NCBI GenBank assembly: GCA_023392595.1
Contig: JAEVYU010000040.1
Span: forward strand, 1 to 64,000
DNA from: Bacillota bacterium
Lineage (GTDB): Bacteria > Bacillota > UBA4882 > UBA8346
Length of the DNA: 64,000 bases
Direction of reading: 5' to 3'
Position numbers and translations under genes: made by a program. The notes under the pieces are model-generated. The model worked only from the letters and a program-made list of their open reading frames with translations. It made no database searches and was not told where the DNA came from. Positions 51,616-60,947 of this stretch are shown one piece after another (the first letter of the stretch is position 1; every line of letters begins with the position of its first letter).

Positions 51616-53432
51616 GTTCTCACCTCTTCAACAACACTTTTACAAGGTAATTTTACCTTGATCAAGGTAAATTCATTTTTAACACTATGGATACTCAGGC
51701 CGTATTCTTCCCCATACTGCATCATTATCCTTTTATGAACATTATGAACTCCGATGCCACAGTCTTTGGGTAAATGTATTTTATCTAAGTTCTCGCGGAT
51801 TTGCGCCAGACGCTCCGGGGCCATTCCGGCCCCATTATCATAAATTGTAAAAAACAAACCTCCGTCTTCTCGATAACCTTTGATGATTATAATCCCTTTT
51901 TCCCTTTTTTTTCTGACCCCATGATAAATAGAATTTTCAACCAAAGGTTGCAAAATAAACTTGATGGTCTCACACCCCAAAATACTGGGGTCCGTTTCTA
52001 TCCGATAATCGAACTGTGTGGAATACCTGATTTTTTGGATAATTAAATAGTTTTTCAGATGATCGATTTCTTCAGTTACAGTAATAAGGCCATCACCTTT
52101 ACTCAGGCCGTGCCTGTAGAATTGTCCCAAAGCTCTTACCATTTCACTGGTATCATCACTTTTCTGCTCAGCCAGAAATTTAATCGAATCCAGCGTATTG
52201 TAAAGAAAATGGGGGTCGATCTGCATTTGCAGCGTTTCCAGTTCCATCTTTTTTTTCTGCGCTTGCTCCTGCGCGACTTCGGAAATCAATAACTTTATTT
52301 TTTCAATCATGGAGTTAAACTGTCGGGTTAGCTTGCCGATTTCATCGTTATAGAGAGTGTTAAACCGGATATCCAAATTCCCCCTCTCCACGATTGCCAT
52401 CAACTCGGAAAGCTTATTGATGGGTTTTGTGAGTCCATAGGCAATCAAAATGGCGGCAATGGTCGCTATTAAAATAATCCCAAGAGTAAAATAAATAATC
52501 CCATATTTGGCCTTGTCAATATCCCGCATCAGCTCATTTCGCTTTAAAATTACCGCCAATTTCCACCGATTGACCCTGATTGTAGTATAGATGACTAAAA
52601 AATCAACATTCTTTGCCTTGTATTCAAATTGAGCCGATTCATTAGGACTATGCAATACTTTTTTTTGAATAATTGCTCCCAACTCCGACATTTGGCTATA
52701 CTCGTTGCTTGCCAAGTAACCATCTTCACTTACAATAATAGTCGACCCCGTATTGGCCATATTAATATTTTCAATCAACTTTTTCATATAACTCGCATAC
52801 ATGTTCACGATGATTAGCGCTTTTAATGAATCGCCTTTTCGTAAGGGCGCCGAAATAGTTAAAACATCCGTTCCGGAATTTCTAAAAAAGACGTCATCAT
52901 TATGTACATTCAACCAGCAATAATTTTGGTCATTATAACTATATTTCCGTATCTCACCGGGGGACAATTTTTTGATCAGGAAACGGTAATTACCCCTTTC
53001 AAGTTGGAAAACAACCCCATTATCCAAATAAATAATCATCGAATGAATTAATTCATAGTTATTGGCAAATGAGTAAATTTCGTCAAATATTTTTTTAAAA
53101 TGGATGCCGGCCTCTACTTTTTCCGCTTCACTGATAGTTGAAATATCCGCATTGATTAAATGTTCCAATTCGGAATCATATTTGATCTTGATCAGTTGTT
53201 CGGTAATAATGCTTAATTTATCGCAAATGTTGTTATTAATTTGGTTGACTGCCTCATTGGTAATGTAATAAACATTCCGCTTCAACTGTTTCTCCGTTGA
53301 AATGTAAATCATATAACTGACAGTCCCGATTGATGCAATAATGATCATCAAGTAAAGGCTGAGTATTTTGACTTTTATCTTTTGATTGTTAAAGAACATA
53401 AATATTTTTTCCATGAGGCTACATATATTCAA
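51603..53432 (-). CDS. YesM-type sensor histidine kinase
   Basis: A 609-residue membrane kinase. A first transmembrane helix is near residues 23-43 (ILSLYLMIIIASIGTVSYMI), an extracytoplasmic Cache-like sensor follows (about 45-300), and a second helix lies near 308-330 (IIYFTLGIILIATIAAILIA). A HAMP domain follows, then the His_kinase box LQMQIDPHFLYNTLDSIKFL with the phospho-His, and an ATPase domain with LQPLVENSIYHGV and IYDNGAGM, GIGVHNVHKRI. No clear ribosome site precedes the first Met codons, so the start is uncertain by up to 13 codons. Likely detects the sugar or its binding protein. Confidence 0.9.
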   Translation of the reverse strand: MNICSLMEKIFMFFNNQKIKVKILSLYLMIIIASIGTVSYMIYISTEKQLKRNVYYITNEAVNQINNNICDKLSIITEQLIKIKYDSELEHLINADISTISEAEKVEAGIHFKKIFDEIYSFANNYELIHSMIIYLDNGVVFQLERGNYRFLIKKLSPGEIRKYSYNDQNYCWLNVHNDDVFFRNSGTDVLTISAPLRKGDSLKALIIVNMYASYMKKLIENINMANTGSTIIVSEDGYLASNEYSQMSELGAIIQKKVLHSPNESAQFEYKAKNVDFLVIYTTIRVNRWKLAVILKRNELMRDIDKAKYGIIYFTLGIILIATIAAILIAYGLTKPINKLSELMAIVERGNLDIRFNTLYNDEIGKLTRQFNSMIEKIKLLISEVAQEQAQKKKMELETLQMQIDPHFLYNTLDSIKFLAEQKSDDTSEMVRALGQFYRHGLSKGDGLITVTEEIDHLKNYLIIQKIRYSTQFDYRIETDPSILGCETIKFILQPLVENSIYHGVRKKREKGIIIIKGYREDGGLFFTIYDNGAGMAPERLAQIRENLDKIHLPKDCGIGVHNVHKRIMMQYGEEYGLSIHSVKNEFTLIKVKLPCKSVVEEVRTCTD

Positions 53433-53652
53433 ATAACGTCACCCATCTAATTTCTTTGGAAGATCTCAATTTTATCTTATAGTAGGATCTATCATTATTC
53501 AAGATACTCATCAATTCCAGTTGGTTGTCAAAAAGAAGCTCATGAACATTTGCATCCTTTTATGTCCTCGGCAAGTCGAGGTACCGGCCAGAAGGTATCA
53601 AATGCTTGAATAAGCGCCTACCTCTGAATCCCTTCAAGAAGATTCAACCGTA

Positions 53653-53732
53653 AAGATATACAACATATCGCTCCATTGGTCATGGACCTTTATATTGTAT
53701 ATCTTATTGATTTAAATCACTTTTTCGGCAAC
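53653..53732. repeat. Palindromic element, partial copy C
   Basis: AAGATATACAACATAT and TATATTGTATATCTT form inverted arms around a loop of about 23 bases. The right flank continues ATTGATTT and CTTTTTCGGCAACC, matching the end of copies A and B with two substitutions in the terminal GACAGCC. The left terminus is degenerate. It lies in the 442-base spacer 53433-53874 between the alcohol dehydrogenase and the sensor kinase genes, which shows no other gene. Confidence 0.6.
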
Positions 53733-53874
53733 CTTATTGCGATCAGTGCATGAAAAGATTTTATTCTATCGGTGGATACAGTTATATGCCTCTATCGATC
53801 CAGTTGGCAGAAGTGTAATCTTATTGGGACAGGCGATCGAATGGTAACTTCCGCCTTTTATCTTCCTCTCCCCT

Positions 53875-54906
53875 TCATGCGCATTCAATCAGTAACTTAC
53901 CGATGTTTTTCCCTTCTTTCATCATCAAAATCCCCTTTTCCAATTGAGCCAATGGATAAACACCACCAATTAACTTTTCCACGTCAAAAGTTTGATTCTC
54001 AACAATATTCTCCAGCATCCTAACAGTATTTTTAAAATGCTGGAAACTATAAACACGGCTGCCAATAACCGTAGTCTCCTTAAAAATAACCTGCAACACT
54101 TCAAACTCGGGACGCTTGCCTGGAAAGCCCACAGGTACTATTTTTCCCCGTATTTTACAGGCTTGGGTGGCAAATAAAATTCCCGCCTGAGAACCGGACA
54201 CTTCAAATACCACATCAAAGCCCTCATTTTCAGTCAACGCTTTCGCCCTTTCAAGCGCATTTTCTTTCGCAGGATTGAGCGCAGTAAAACCGAACTCCTC
54301 AATCTGTTTCAATCTATCTTCATTGATTTCCGAAAACACGACCTTAGAAGCGCCACTAATCTTGGCAACCATTCCCACTATCAATCCGATGGGACCGCCG
54401 CCAATTACCAAAGCCGTATCACCGTTTTTCAATTCCGCCCTCTGATTTACATGAAACCCGACCGCAAACGGTTCGGTTAAAGCGGCAATCTTATCCGAAA
54501 GATGTTCTGCAACAGGTATGATCTTATTGACAGCTACTTTAACGTATTCAGCAAAGGCGCCATTTGTATGTATTCCCAGTAATTTAAGGTTTTTACAGAC
54601 ATGCCAGTTTCCCGTATTGCAGGCTTCACAATCTCCGCAACTTATAAGTGGCTCCACCACCACTCTGTCTCCCACACTAAATTTTAAACTTTTTTTGCTG
54701 TTAATCTTCTCGACAGTTCCGATAAATTCATGCCCCATAATAACTGGAGCCTTTGCCGTCGGGTGATGTCCGGTAAAAATATGCACGTCCGATCCGCAGA
54801 TTCCCGCATATCTCACTTTAATAAGCGCTTCATCCTCATGCAACTCCGGTACCGGTGCATCTTGAACCTCTAATTTTTCCCAATCCGTCAATACCATAGC
54901 CTTCAT
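53875..54906 (-). CDS. Zinc-dependent alcohol/polyol dehydrogenase (MDR family)
   Basis: Medium-chain dehydrogenase of 343 residues from the ATG after AAGGG. Catalytic zinc ligands: GICGSDVHIF (Cys about 35) and MGHEFIGTVEKI (His-Glu about 57-58). The structural zinc loop is CGDCEACNTGNWHVC (about 90-104). The NAD(P) Rossmann motif is TALVIGGGPIGLIVG (about 162-176). The relatives I recognise are sorbitol, threonine and L-idonate-type dehydrogenases. It lies downstream of an SDR and an enolase-superfamily gene, so it probably oxidises a sugar or sugar acid in this pathway. Confidence 0.88.
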   Translation of the reverse strand: MKAMVLTDWEKLEVQDAPVPELHEDEALIKVRYAGICGSDVHIFTGHHPTAKAPVIMGHEFIGTVEKINSKKSLKFSVGDRVVVEPLISCGDCEACNTGNWHVCKNLKLLGIHTNGAFAEYVKVAVNKIIPVAEHLSDKIAALTEPFAVGFHVNQRAELKNGDTALVIGGGPIGLIVGMVAKISGASKVVFSEINEDRLKQIEEFGFTALNPAKENALERAKALTENEGFDVVFEVSGSQAGILFATQACKIRGKIVPVGFPGKRPEFEVLQVIFKETTVIGSRVYSFQHFKNTVRMLENIVENQTFDVEKLIGGVYPLAQLEKGILMMKEGKNIGKLLIECA

Positions 54907-54987
54907 ATCAATCATCCCTTACCCTAAATTTTACGCAAAGTGATTCAGATCGTACGTTTTTTTCAGCCCGAAAACAAATAATCTCTT

Positions 54988-55749
54988 TTATCGGGCTAGC
55001 CAACCGCCATCCACAGCAATCGTATATCCGTTGATATAATTCGAAGCCTCTGATGCCAGAAAAACTACCGGACCTTGCACATCCTCCGGAGTCCCCCACC
55101 TTCCGGCCGGAATCCTTCCTAAAATTTCGGCGGATCTTCCTTCATCCGCTCGAAGCAAGGCGGTGTTATTTGTCGCCATATAACCGGGAGCAATGGCATT
55201 GGCGTTAATATTATGTTTAGCCCACTCATTGGCCATCAGCCTAGTAACTCCCATAACACCACTTTTACTGGCTGTATAAGCAGGTACTCTAATTCCCCCC
55301 TGGTAAGATAGCATGGAAGCAATATTAATGATTTTCCCTCCAGTTCCCTGTTTCAGATATTCTTTGGCCACAGCCTGACTAAAAAAGAATACTGTTTTCA
55401 CATTGATATTCATAACTTCATCCCAATCTTTTTCCGTATAATGAATAGCATCCTCCCGGCGGATGATACCGGCATTGTTCACTAAAATATCAACCTTGCC
55501 AAATGTTTGAACGGTTCTTTCGATAATTCCGGCAATTGGTTCGATGCTCATAAGATTTGCCACAATTCCTAAAAATCTTCGCCCGGTTTGTTCTATTCGT
55601 TGACTTGTTTCGGCCATTTCAACATAATCCACACCAACAATATCGGCCCCCGCCTGTGCAAGGGCCATAGCCATTCCTTGCCCAAGTCCGGTACTCGCTC
55701 CTGTTACAATGGCGACTTTTCCGGCTAAATTAAATTGATCCAAAATCAT
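54988..55749 (-). CDS. Short-chain dehydrogenase (KduD/gluconate 5-dehydrogenase-like)
   Basis: Classical SDR, 253 residues. Cofactor motif TGASTGLGQGMA (about 16-27), NNAG (about 90-93), and catalytic Ser in IINIASMLSYQGG with Tyr-Lys in YTASKSGVMGV (about 157-167). The C-terminus NGYTIAVDGGWLAR resembles KduD and gluconate 5-dehydrogenases. ATG follows GGGAGG. It is between the enolase-superfamily gene (16 nt upstream) and the alcohol dehydrogenase, consistent with oxidation or reduction of a keto-sugar acid. Confidence 0.88.
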   Translation of the reverse strand: MILDQFNLAGKVAIVTGASTGLGQGMAMALAQAGADIVGVDYVEMAETSQRIEQTGRRFLGIVANLMSIEPIAGIIERTVQTFGKVDILVNNAGIIRREDAIHYTEKDWDEVMNINVKTVFFFSQAVAKEYLKQGTGGKIINIASMLSYQGGIRVPAYTASKSGVMGVTRLMANEWAKHNINANAIAPGYMATNNTALLRADEGRSAEILGRIPAGRWGTPEDVQGPVVFLASEASNYINGYTIAVDGGWLAR

Positions 55750-55765
55750 TCCAAGCGCCTCCCAT

Positions 55766-56893
55766 TCATCTTGAATAAAAGTATTCCTTCTTTAAAAGTA
55801 ACCCGCGTTTCTCAAGAAGTTTCCAATCAAGCTCGACCGATAATCCTGGTTTTGAAGGTAAATAAAATCTTCCATTTTTTTCTTCCGGCGCTACCTTCAT
55901 TATTGCTGCAAAGCTCTTCATAATAGGTGTCAAATATTCCACCATTGCCGTATCAGGCGCGGCAGCCACATACGAAGCTGTAATCTGGGAAAATCCCCCT
56001 GAAGTAAAGGTCAAACCATACTCCTGCGCAATATCTCTAATTCTGAACCATTCCCTAATCCCGCCCATGCTGGAAGGTACCGGCTGAAGATGAGCCACCC
56101 CCAGTTTGGCATATTCTTCGAACATAAAATGAGTTCGCATGGATTCACCCATGGAGACCGGAATGGGACATTCCTTTATCAGCTTGCCTAACTCATCGAA
56201 ATCAGCCGAGTGGACCGGTTCCTCGAACCAAGCCAAGTTATACTCGGAAACCCGCTCAGCAAATCCCAAAGCTTCTTTTGCATCCCAACACTGATTGGCA
56301 TCAATTGCCAATTGAATATCTTTCCCAACCAATTTCCGGATCATGGCAATCCGCCGGATGTCTCTTTCAATCTCAGTCCCGAAATTTGTGGCGATCTTCA
56401 TCTTAATAACCGTATAACCGTCTTCAAGCAACCCGGCAATCTCTTCCGACAACTCCTTATCTGTCAAATTGGTGCCGCCTGCGCTGCCATATACTTGAAC
56501 CCAATCACGATCCGCGCCCCAAAAACGATGCAACGGCAATCCAGCTTTTTGAGCCATTAAATCATGGAGCGCCAGATCGAACCGACCGAACTCACTAATA
56601 GCTTCACTGGAAAATCCCCTATTTCTGAGCTTCCAATATACCATCTGGTACCATTGATCATAGGATTTGGTTTCACCCGTCATGATCAATGGAAGGATTG
56701 CTTCGGCCATCAGAGAGGAACACGGGGCCTGACCGCATGCGCCATCCCCATCATAAAGCTGAATCCAATGGCTCATTGGAACAAAATCAAAAGGTCCGCC
56801 AGTCGAATCATAAAACGGTCTTGGCAATTGGATTGGCGCAAAAGTCGTAAGCACCGCTTGATCGAACCGCAATGGCTGATTCGAAATATCCAA
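55766..56893 (-). CDS. Enolase-superfamily (mandelate racemase-like) sugar acid dehydratase, atypical active site
   Basis: 375 residues, TTG start after AAGGGGTGA. The barrel carries KMKIATNFG (about 157-165, K-x-K), the metal ligands in AIDANQCW (about 190-197), AWFEEPVHS (about 216-224) and SMGESMRT (about 242-249). In mandelate-racemase types an Asp (in QPD) and a later His form a catalytic dyad. Here the corresponding text is LQPVPSSMGG and TSGGFSQITASY, with neither residue. It may use only the K-x-K bases, as some sugar-acid dehydratases do. It is downstream of the ABC permeases and binding protein and upstream of two dehydrogenases. Confidence 0.82.
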   Translation of the reverse strand: MDISNQPLRFDQAVLTTFAPIQLPRPFYDSTGGPFDFVPMSHWIQLYDGDGACGQAPCSSLMAEAILPLIMTGETKSYDQWYQMVYWKLRNRGFSSEAISEFGRFDLALHDLMAQKAGLPLHRFWGADRDWVQVYGSAGGTNLTDKELSEEIAGLLEDGYTVIKMKIATNFGTEIERDIRRIAMIRKLVGKDIQLAIDANQCWDAKEALGFAERVSEYNLAWFEEPVHSADFDELGKLIKECPIPVSMGESMRTHFMFEEYAKLGVAHLQPVPSSMGGIREWFRIRDIAQEYGLTFTSGGFSQITASYVAAAPDTAMVEYLTPIMKSFAAIMKVAPEEKNGRFYLPSKPGLSVELDWKLLEKRGLLLKKEYFYSR

Positions 56894-57005
56894 ATGAATT
56901 CACCCCTTCATTCATTTACGAAAATTTAGTTTCAGTATTTGTGATAAGTGCAACATGCCTGAAACTACATGCTGCACTTGTGATAGATTGATTCTCTTGT
57001 AAAAA

Positions 57006-58304
57006 CTATTTTTTTACGGATTTCAAGTATTCTTTCTGATATTGAGTTAAAAGCGCAGCCCAATTATCCAATACTTCCTTGGGAGTTTTCTTTCTTAACA
57101 GTACCGCCTGAAGATCAGGTTCTTGGATCTTGGCTCTAAACTCAGACCACTGGGGAAGCCATTGGGGATGGACTAAATTTTTGGTATTGGCATCTTTTAA
57201 AACATCGGCATAGGTGGTGAGATAAGGATTCTGTTTGTACCAATCGTCATCATATACACCGCTGTTTACCGGCACTCTCCCCTCTTTTTCACAAATATAG
57301 GAGGAAGCTTCGGTGGATGCAAGATAAGAAATAAATTTCCAGGCGGCATTCTTGTGCTTGGATGACTTGAAAATTACAGGTCCGCAAAACGAAGGCGCCT
57401 TGGTAACACGGATTCCATCCGGTCCAACCAATTGCGGAGCACTCATGAAATTGCCTTCACCCAAATTTTTCAAATGTTCCGGCAGGGAGGAGGAATTATG
57501 ATAAATATACATACTGGTACCTGCGCCGTATTCAGATACCATTTCTTTAAAGGAATTAGTGATGCTGTCTTTGGCGACCCAGCCATTCCAGTAGAGGCTG
57601 GCATATAGTTCAAGGCCCTTGACAAATTTCTCGCTGTTGATTTTGCAATTGCCTTTGGCGTCAAAGATTACATTGGTTCCAGCATAAGTAAATATAAAAT
57701 CCCAAAGATTTTCCAGACTGCCGGCGCCGCCTCGCAAAGAGAAGAAGTACCTTCCATCTTTTTGATTTGCATATTTTTCACATAATTTGACAAATTCATC
57801 AATGGTTTTGGGAACTTTGATGCCGTTCTGAACAAACAATTTTTTATTATACCATGCGGTATCTACTGTTACAAAAAACGGCAATGCATACAATTTTTCA
57901 TTGGGAGCCAATACTTTTACGCTGTCTAGAACATTCTGGGCAATCCTTGGTTTTTCATTCCATGAATTAAAGCGACCGTTAAGATCCTCTAACGCGCCTT
58001 GACTGGCAAGGGGAGCAATATCAAGATCTCTTACTCCGGCAGCATCCGGTGCACTATTGGTGGCTATGGCAATTTGATATTTTTGCATATAAGATTCAGC
58101 CGGCAACCCGACAAACTCCACTTCGATATCAGGGTTTTTCGCCATGAACCTTTTGACTAATTCCTGATAAATCGGCATCGATGTCGGGTTTCCATCCCAA
58201 TGCCAGTACACAATTTTCGTCTTCGTTCCTTTCCCGCTGCATAGCGAGATCATCATAACGAAAACTAAACTAGCAGTTAATACAATGGCAAACAATTTTT
58301 TCAT
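57006..58304 (-). CDS. Sugar ABC transporter substrate-binding protein
   Basis: CUT1-type binding protein, about 432 residues from the ATG after GGTGGAG. The signal sequence (about 1-24) ends MMISLCSGKG, so lipid attachment at Cys is possible though the lipobox is not canonical. The mature part includes KIVYWHWDGNPTSMPIYQEL, FMAKNPDIEVEFVGLPAESY and YALPFFVTVDTAWYNKKLF, typical of this family. It is third in the operon after two permeases. Ligand is perhaps an oligosaccharide or sugar acid. No ATPase in the operon, so a shared one is presumed. Confidence 0.9.
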   Translation of the reverse strand: MKKLFAIVLTASLVFVMMISLCSGKGTKTKIVYWHWDGNPTSMPIYQELVKRFMAKNPDIEVEFVGLPAESYMQKYQIAIATNSAPDAAGVRDLDIAPLASQGALEDLNGRFNSWNEKPRIAQNVLDSVKVLAPNEKLYALPFFVTVDTAWYNKKLFVQNGIKVPKTIDEFVKLCEKYANQKDGRYFFSLRGGAGSLENLWDFIFTYAGTNVIFDAKGNCKINSEKFVKGLELYASLYWNGWVAKDSITNSFKEMVSEYGAGTSMYIYHNSSSLPEHLKNLGEGNFMSAPQLVGPDGIRVTKAPSFCGPVIFKSSKHKNAAWKFISYLASTEASSYICEKEGRVPVNSGVYDDDWYKQNPYLTTYADVLKDANTKNLVHPQWLPQWSEFRAKIQEPDLQAVLLRKKTPKEVLDNWAALLTQYQKEYLKSVKK

Positions 58305-58392
58305 TACTTCTCCACCCTTCATAATACTTTTTCTAGGTACAACATGTATCTTTTATAACTTTTCCGCCGCTCCCCCCTTTCCTAATTTAGCC

Positions 58393-59226
58393 TTAACCTT
58401 TAACCGCACCAGCGGAAAGATTCGTCACCAAATATTTCTGGATGTAGGCAAAGAGAATCATTACCGGAATTAAAGCAATAATGTCGCCAGCCGCCAACCT
58501 GCCGTAATTTACGGTAAATTCGCCATTCATCATACTCAAACCCAAAGGAAGTGTAAATTTGTTATGATCATTCATAAATGCCAAAGCATAGATAAAATCA
58601 TTCCAGGCGCCTACAAAGGCGAAGGCTCCTGTGGCGACAATTCCAGGGGCGATTGCCGGTACAATAATCCTGAAGATAGCTCCGACTAGTGAACAACCAT
58701 CCATTTGAGCAGCCTCTTCCATTTGTTTAGGAATACTGGAAAAAAAGCCACTCATCATAATAGTGCAAAAAGCAATTTGAATCGTAGTATAAGTAAAGGT
58801 TAACGAAGTGAGGTTATTAATCAAGCCGAGTGATTTAAAAATTTCAAACAGCGGGATTACCAACATTACTCCCGGTAACATTTGGGTCAATAAAAATATC
58901 ATAAACACAAATTTCTTTCCCTTAAAACTATACCGGGAAAGGGCATAACCTCCCAAAAGCGCAATCATTATGATGAGTAGAGTTGTGGTCAAGGAAACAA
59001 CCAAACTGTTAATAAAATAATGCACAAACCCCACGTCATTCCACATCTTAAAATAATTATCAAACGTAAAAGGAGAAGGCCAATATTTCATCGGCATCTG
59101 CAGAATCGTATCTTCTCTCTTGAAGGAAGTACACAAACTCCAATAAAACGGGAAAAGAATGTAAATAATAAAAAGGGCTAACGGTAGATGTAATGTAAAG
59201 AAACGCTTCAGTCTGCTTTGCCTCAA
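58393..59226 (-). CDS. Sugar ABC transporter permease (MalG type)
   Basis: 277 residues, about six membrane helices. EAA loop MEEAAQMDGCSLVGAIFRII (about 175-194) and the family C-terminus QKYLVTNLSAGAVKG. It overlaps the partner permease by 4 nt, so the two are translationally coupled. Functions with the MalF-type permease (59223) and the binding protein at 57006. Confidence 0.92.
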   Translation of the reverse strand: MRQSRLKRFFTLHLPLALFIIYILFPFYWSLCTSFKREDTILQMPMKYWPSPFTFDNYFKMWNDVGFVHYFINSLVVSLTTTLLIIMIALLGGYALSRYSFKGKKFVFMIFLLTQMLPGVMLVIPLFEIFKSLGLINNLTSLTFTYTTIQIAFCTIMMSGFFSSIPKQMEEAAQMDGCSLVGAIFRIIVPAIAPGIVATGAFAFVGAWNDFIYALAFMNDHNKFTLPLGLSMMNGEFTVNYGRLAAGDIIALIPVMILFAYIQKYLVTNLSAGAVKG

Positions 59227-60155
59227 TATAGTTCCTCCTTTCCGAACCTGCCAAGCGCAAGATAAATTAGTGAGAATACCAGCAGAAAAACTGCCATAAC
59301 CACCGATATTGCCGAAGCGTAACCTAAATTCAGTGAGTCTATGAAGGTTATCATCACATATACCGGCAATGTTAATGTCGAAAAATTAGGCCCGCCCTTG
59401 GTCATACTGAAGATAATATCTACGATATTCAACGTCCAAATGATTCGCAAAAGCGTTGTTAAAATCAAAGTATCTTTAATCATGGGGATGGTGACATGAA
59501 TAAACTTCTTCCATGGGCCTGCGCCGTCAACGTCACAGGACTCATAAACTTCATTGGGAATGGTCTGAAGACTCGCCAAGATGCTTACAGCGAAAAACGG
59601 TATTCCCCGCCAAGTGGTGGCCAAGACCATGGCAGCCATAGCCCTCCCTTGACTCGAAAACCAGGAAATTCTGTTGTCAATCACTCCCATCCTCAACATC
59701 AGGTCATTAAAAACTCCAAAATTTTCACTATACATAAAGCTCCACATTGTCGCCACCAAAATCCCAGCTACCGCCCATGGTGAAAACGCCAATGCCCTAT
59801 AAAAACCTCTTCCCTTAAACTCACGATTAAGTAATAGCGCTAATGCCAGCCCCATTACCGACTGTAGAATCACATTAGCGAAGGTCCAAACCACTGAGTT
59901 CCAGAGGGTAGTCAAAAAAAGCGGGTCTTTAACCAAGAGCTGCCGAAAATTTTCAAACCCAATAAAACCCCAGGCGGCTCTCTGGGTCAAAACATAATTT
60001 TGCATACTGAGTAAAAATGTATTGATGACCGGATATAACATAAAAACGCTAATAAACAGAAAGGCAGGTATCAATAATAAATATGGTGTGGTTTGAAATT
60101 GAAGCGGGTTACTTTTCCTTAAGCTTTTACTTTGGTTATCAAAGTTGTTTCTCAT
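59223..60155 (-). CDS. Sugar ABC transporter permease (MalF type)
   Basis: 310 residues with six hydrophobic segments, beginning with a basic 25-residue tail. EAA motif YESCDVDGAGPWKKFIHVTI (about 216-235) and the conserved SMTKGGP (about 262-268). Ideal ribosome site GAAGGAGGTGACAAAAA. First gene of the transport and catabolic operon; its promoter should lie in the 60156-60290 spacer. Probably under the YesM/YesN pair encoded at 50005-53432. Confidence 0.92.
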   Translation of the reverse strand: MRNNFDNQSKSLRKSNPLQFQTTPYLLLIPAFLFISVFMLYPVINTFLLSMQNYVLTQRAAWGFIGFENFRQLLVKDPLFLTTLWNSVVWTFANVILQSVMGLALALLLNREFKGRGFYRALAFSPWAVAGILVATMWSFMYSENFGVFNDLMLRMGVIDNRISWFSSQGRAMAAMVLATTWRGIPFFAVSILASLQTIPNEVYESCDVDGAGPWKKFIHVTIPMIKDTLILTTLLRIIWTLNIVDIIFSMTKGGPNFSTLTLPVYVMITFIDSLNLGYASAISVVMAVFLLVFSLIYLALGRFGKEELY

Positions 60156-60289
60156 TTTTTGTCACCTCCTTCGTTAATGAAATATGAAATTCCTGTTACA
60201 ATTGACATCCATATTATAACAAGACCGGGTACAGGGAAGGAATTTAAAATCTTACGGGCATTGTTTAAATTTCTATGATGCGGATAAAA

Positions 60290-60450
60290 AGTAGGAGGAT
60301 AAGAAGTTTACCTGGATTTAAAATTGGGTACTTTGTGGCAGCGATTACCCTGCCCAACGGGATGTTCGCCAGGTATTCGACGGGGAAACTGCCTGCGTAC
60401 CTGGAAAGCGATAGAGTCTATGAGCTTGGGTTTAGATTTAGTTTGTAGGA
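60290..60450 (+). pseudogene. Decayed duplicate of the 120-aa/barrel-like cassette
   Basis: Bases 60324-60450 match the 3' end of the barrel-like gene (48894-49020) at about 118 of 127 positions, including the final GFRFSL codons and stop. Just upstream AGGAGGATAAGAAG and then GTTTACCTGG resemble the start region of the 120-aa gene (AAGGAGGAGAGCC and GTTTACCTGG near 47505). All intervening ~1.4 kb is missing. It is an internally deleted second copy, and the two copies bracket the 11-kb sugar-acid region. Confidence 0.85.
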
Positions 60451-60492
60451 ATCGTTGAGCCTGGTGAAATTTGACTTTAAGCTATGGAAATC

Positions 60493-60550
60493 GACCTGCC
60501 CCTCCCTTATGCATTCATACCGAACTTACAGTCAAAGGGAGGGGCAGGTC
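60493..60550. repeat. Long perfect hairpin (16-bp arms)
   Basis: GACCTGCCCCTCCCTT at 60493-60508 is exactly inverted at 60535-60550, with a 26-nt loop. Very GC-rich against the AT-rich surroundings. No T run follows on either strand, so a REP-like element rather than a terminator is suggested. Confidence 0.7.
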
Positions 60551-60947
60551 ACAAACGGCTATTGCTTTCCATGGTTCAGTGTTGGACAGTCAAAAAAGGC
60601 GGGATTCCGGTTTTGGCATTCAAATCGCCCTGCGCTCAATAATATTCTTTAATGAATTAAACAAAAATAAGGAAAAACTTATATCATAAAACGTATTTGG
60701 CAATACATCCTATGAATATATATTATCCTCCTCATTATAAAAAATTAAAACGAATAAAATACATTGCTAATTTTTAAAATTTTAAATTCAAACGGTCTGA
60801 AATCTGATTATTCAAGCAATCACTGATTTTGGGAACATCTGCTGTAGAAAAGAAAAAGATATACAATATAGAGGAGATTCAAAGAGGAATAAAACTCAAT
60901 ACGTTCAGGTATATAGATGAGTATCTACAAGTGTGGTTTATAATTAT
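60551..60947. other. AT-rich spacer, no gene seen
   Basis: About 400 bases between the hairpin and the DUF4276 gene (minus). A short AAGATATACAATATA stretch near 60854 recalls the inner arm of the palindromic element family, but ends are missing. Small plus-strand frames lack ribosome sites. No terminator for the downstream minus-strand defence-like operon was recognised here. Confidence 0.4.
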
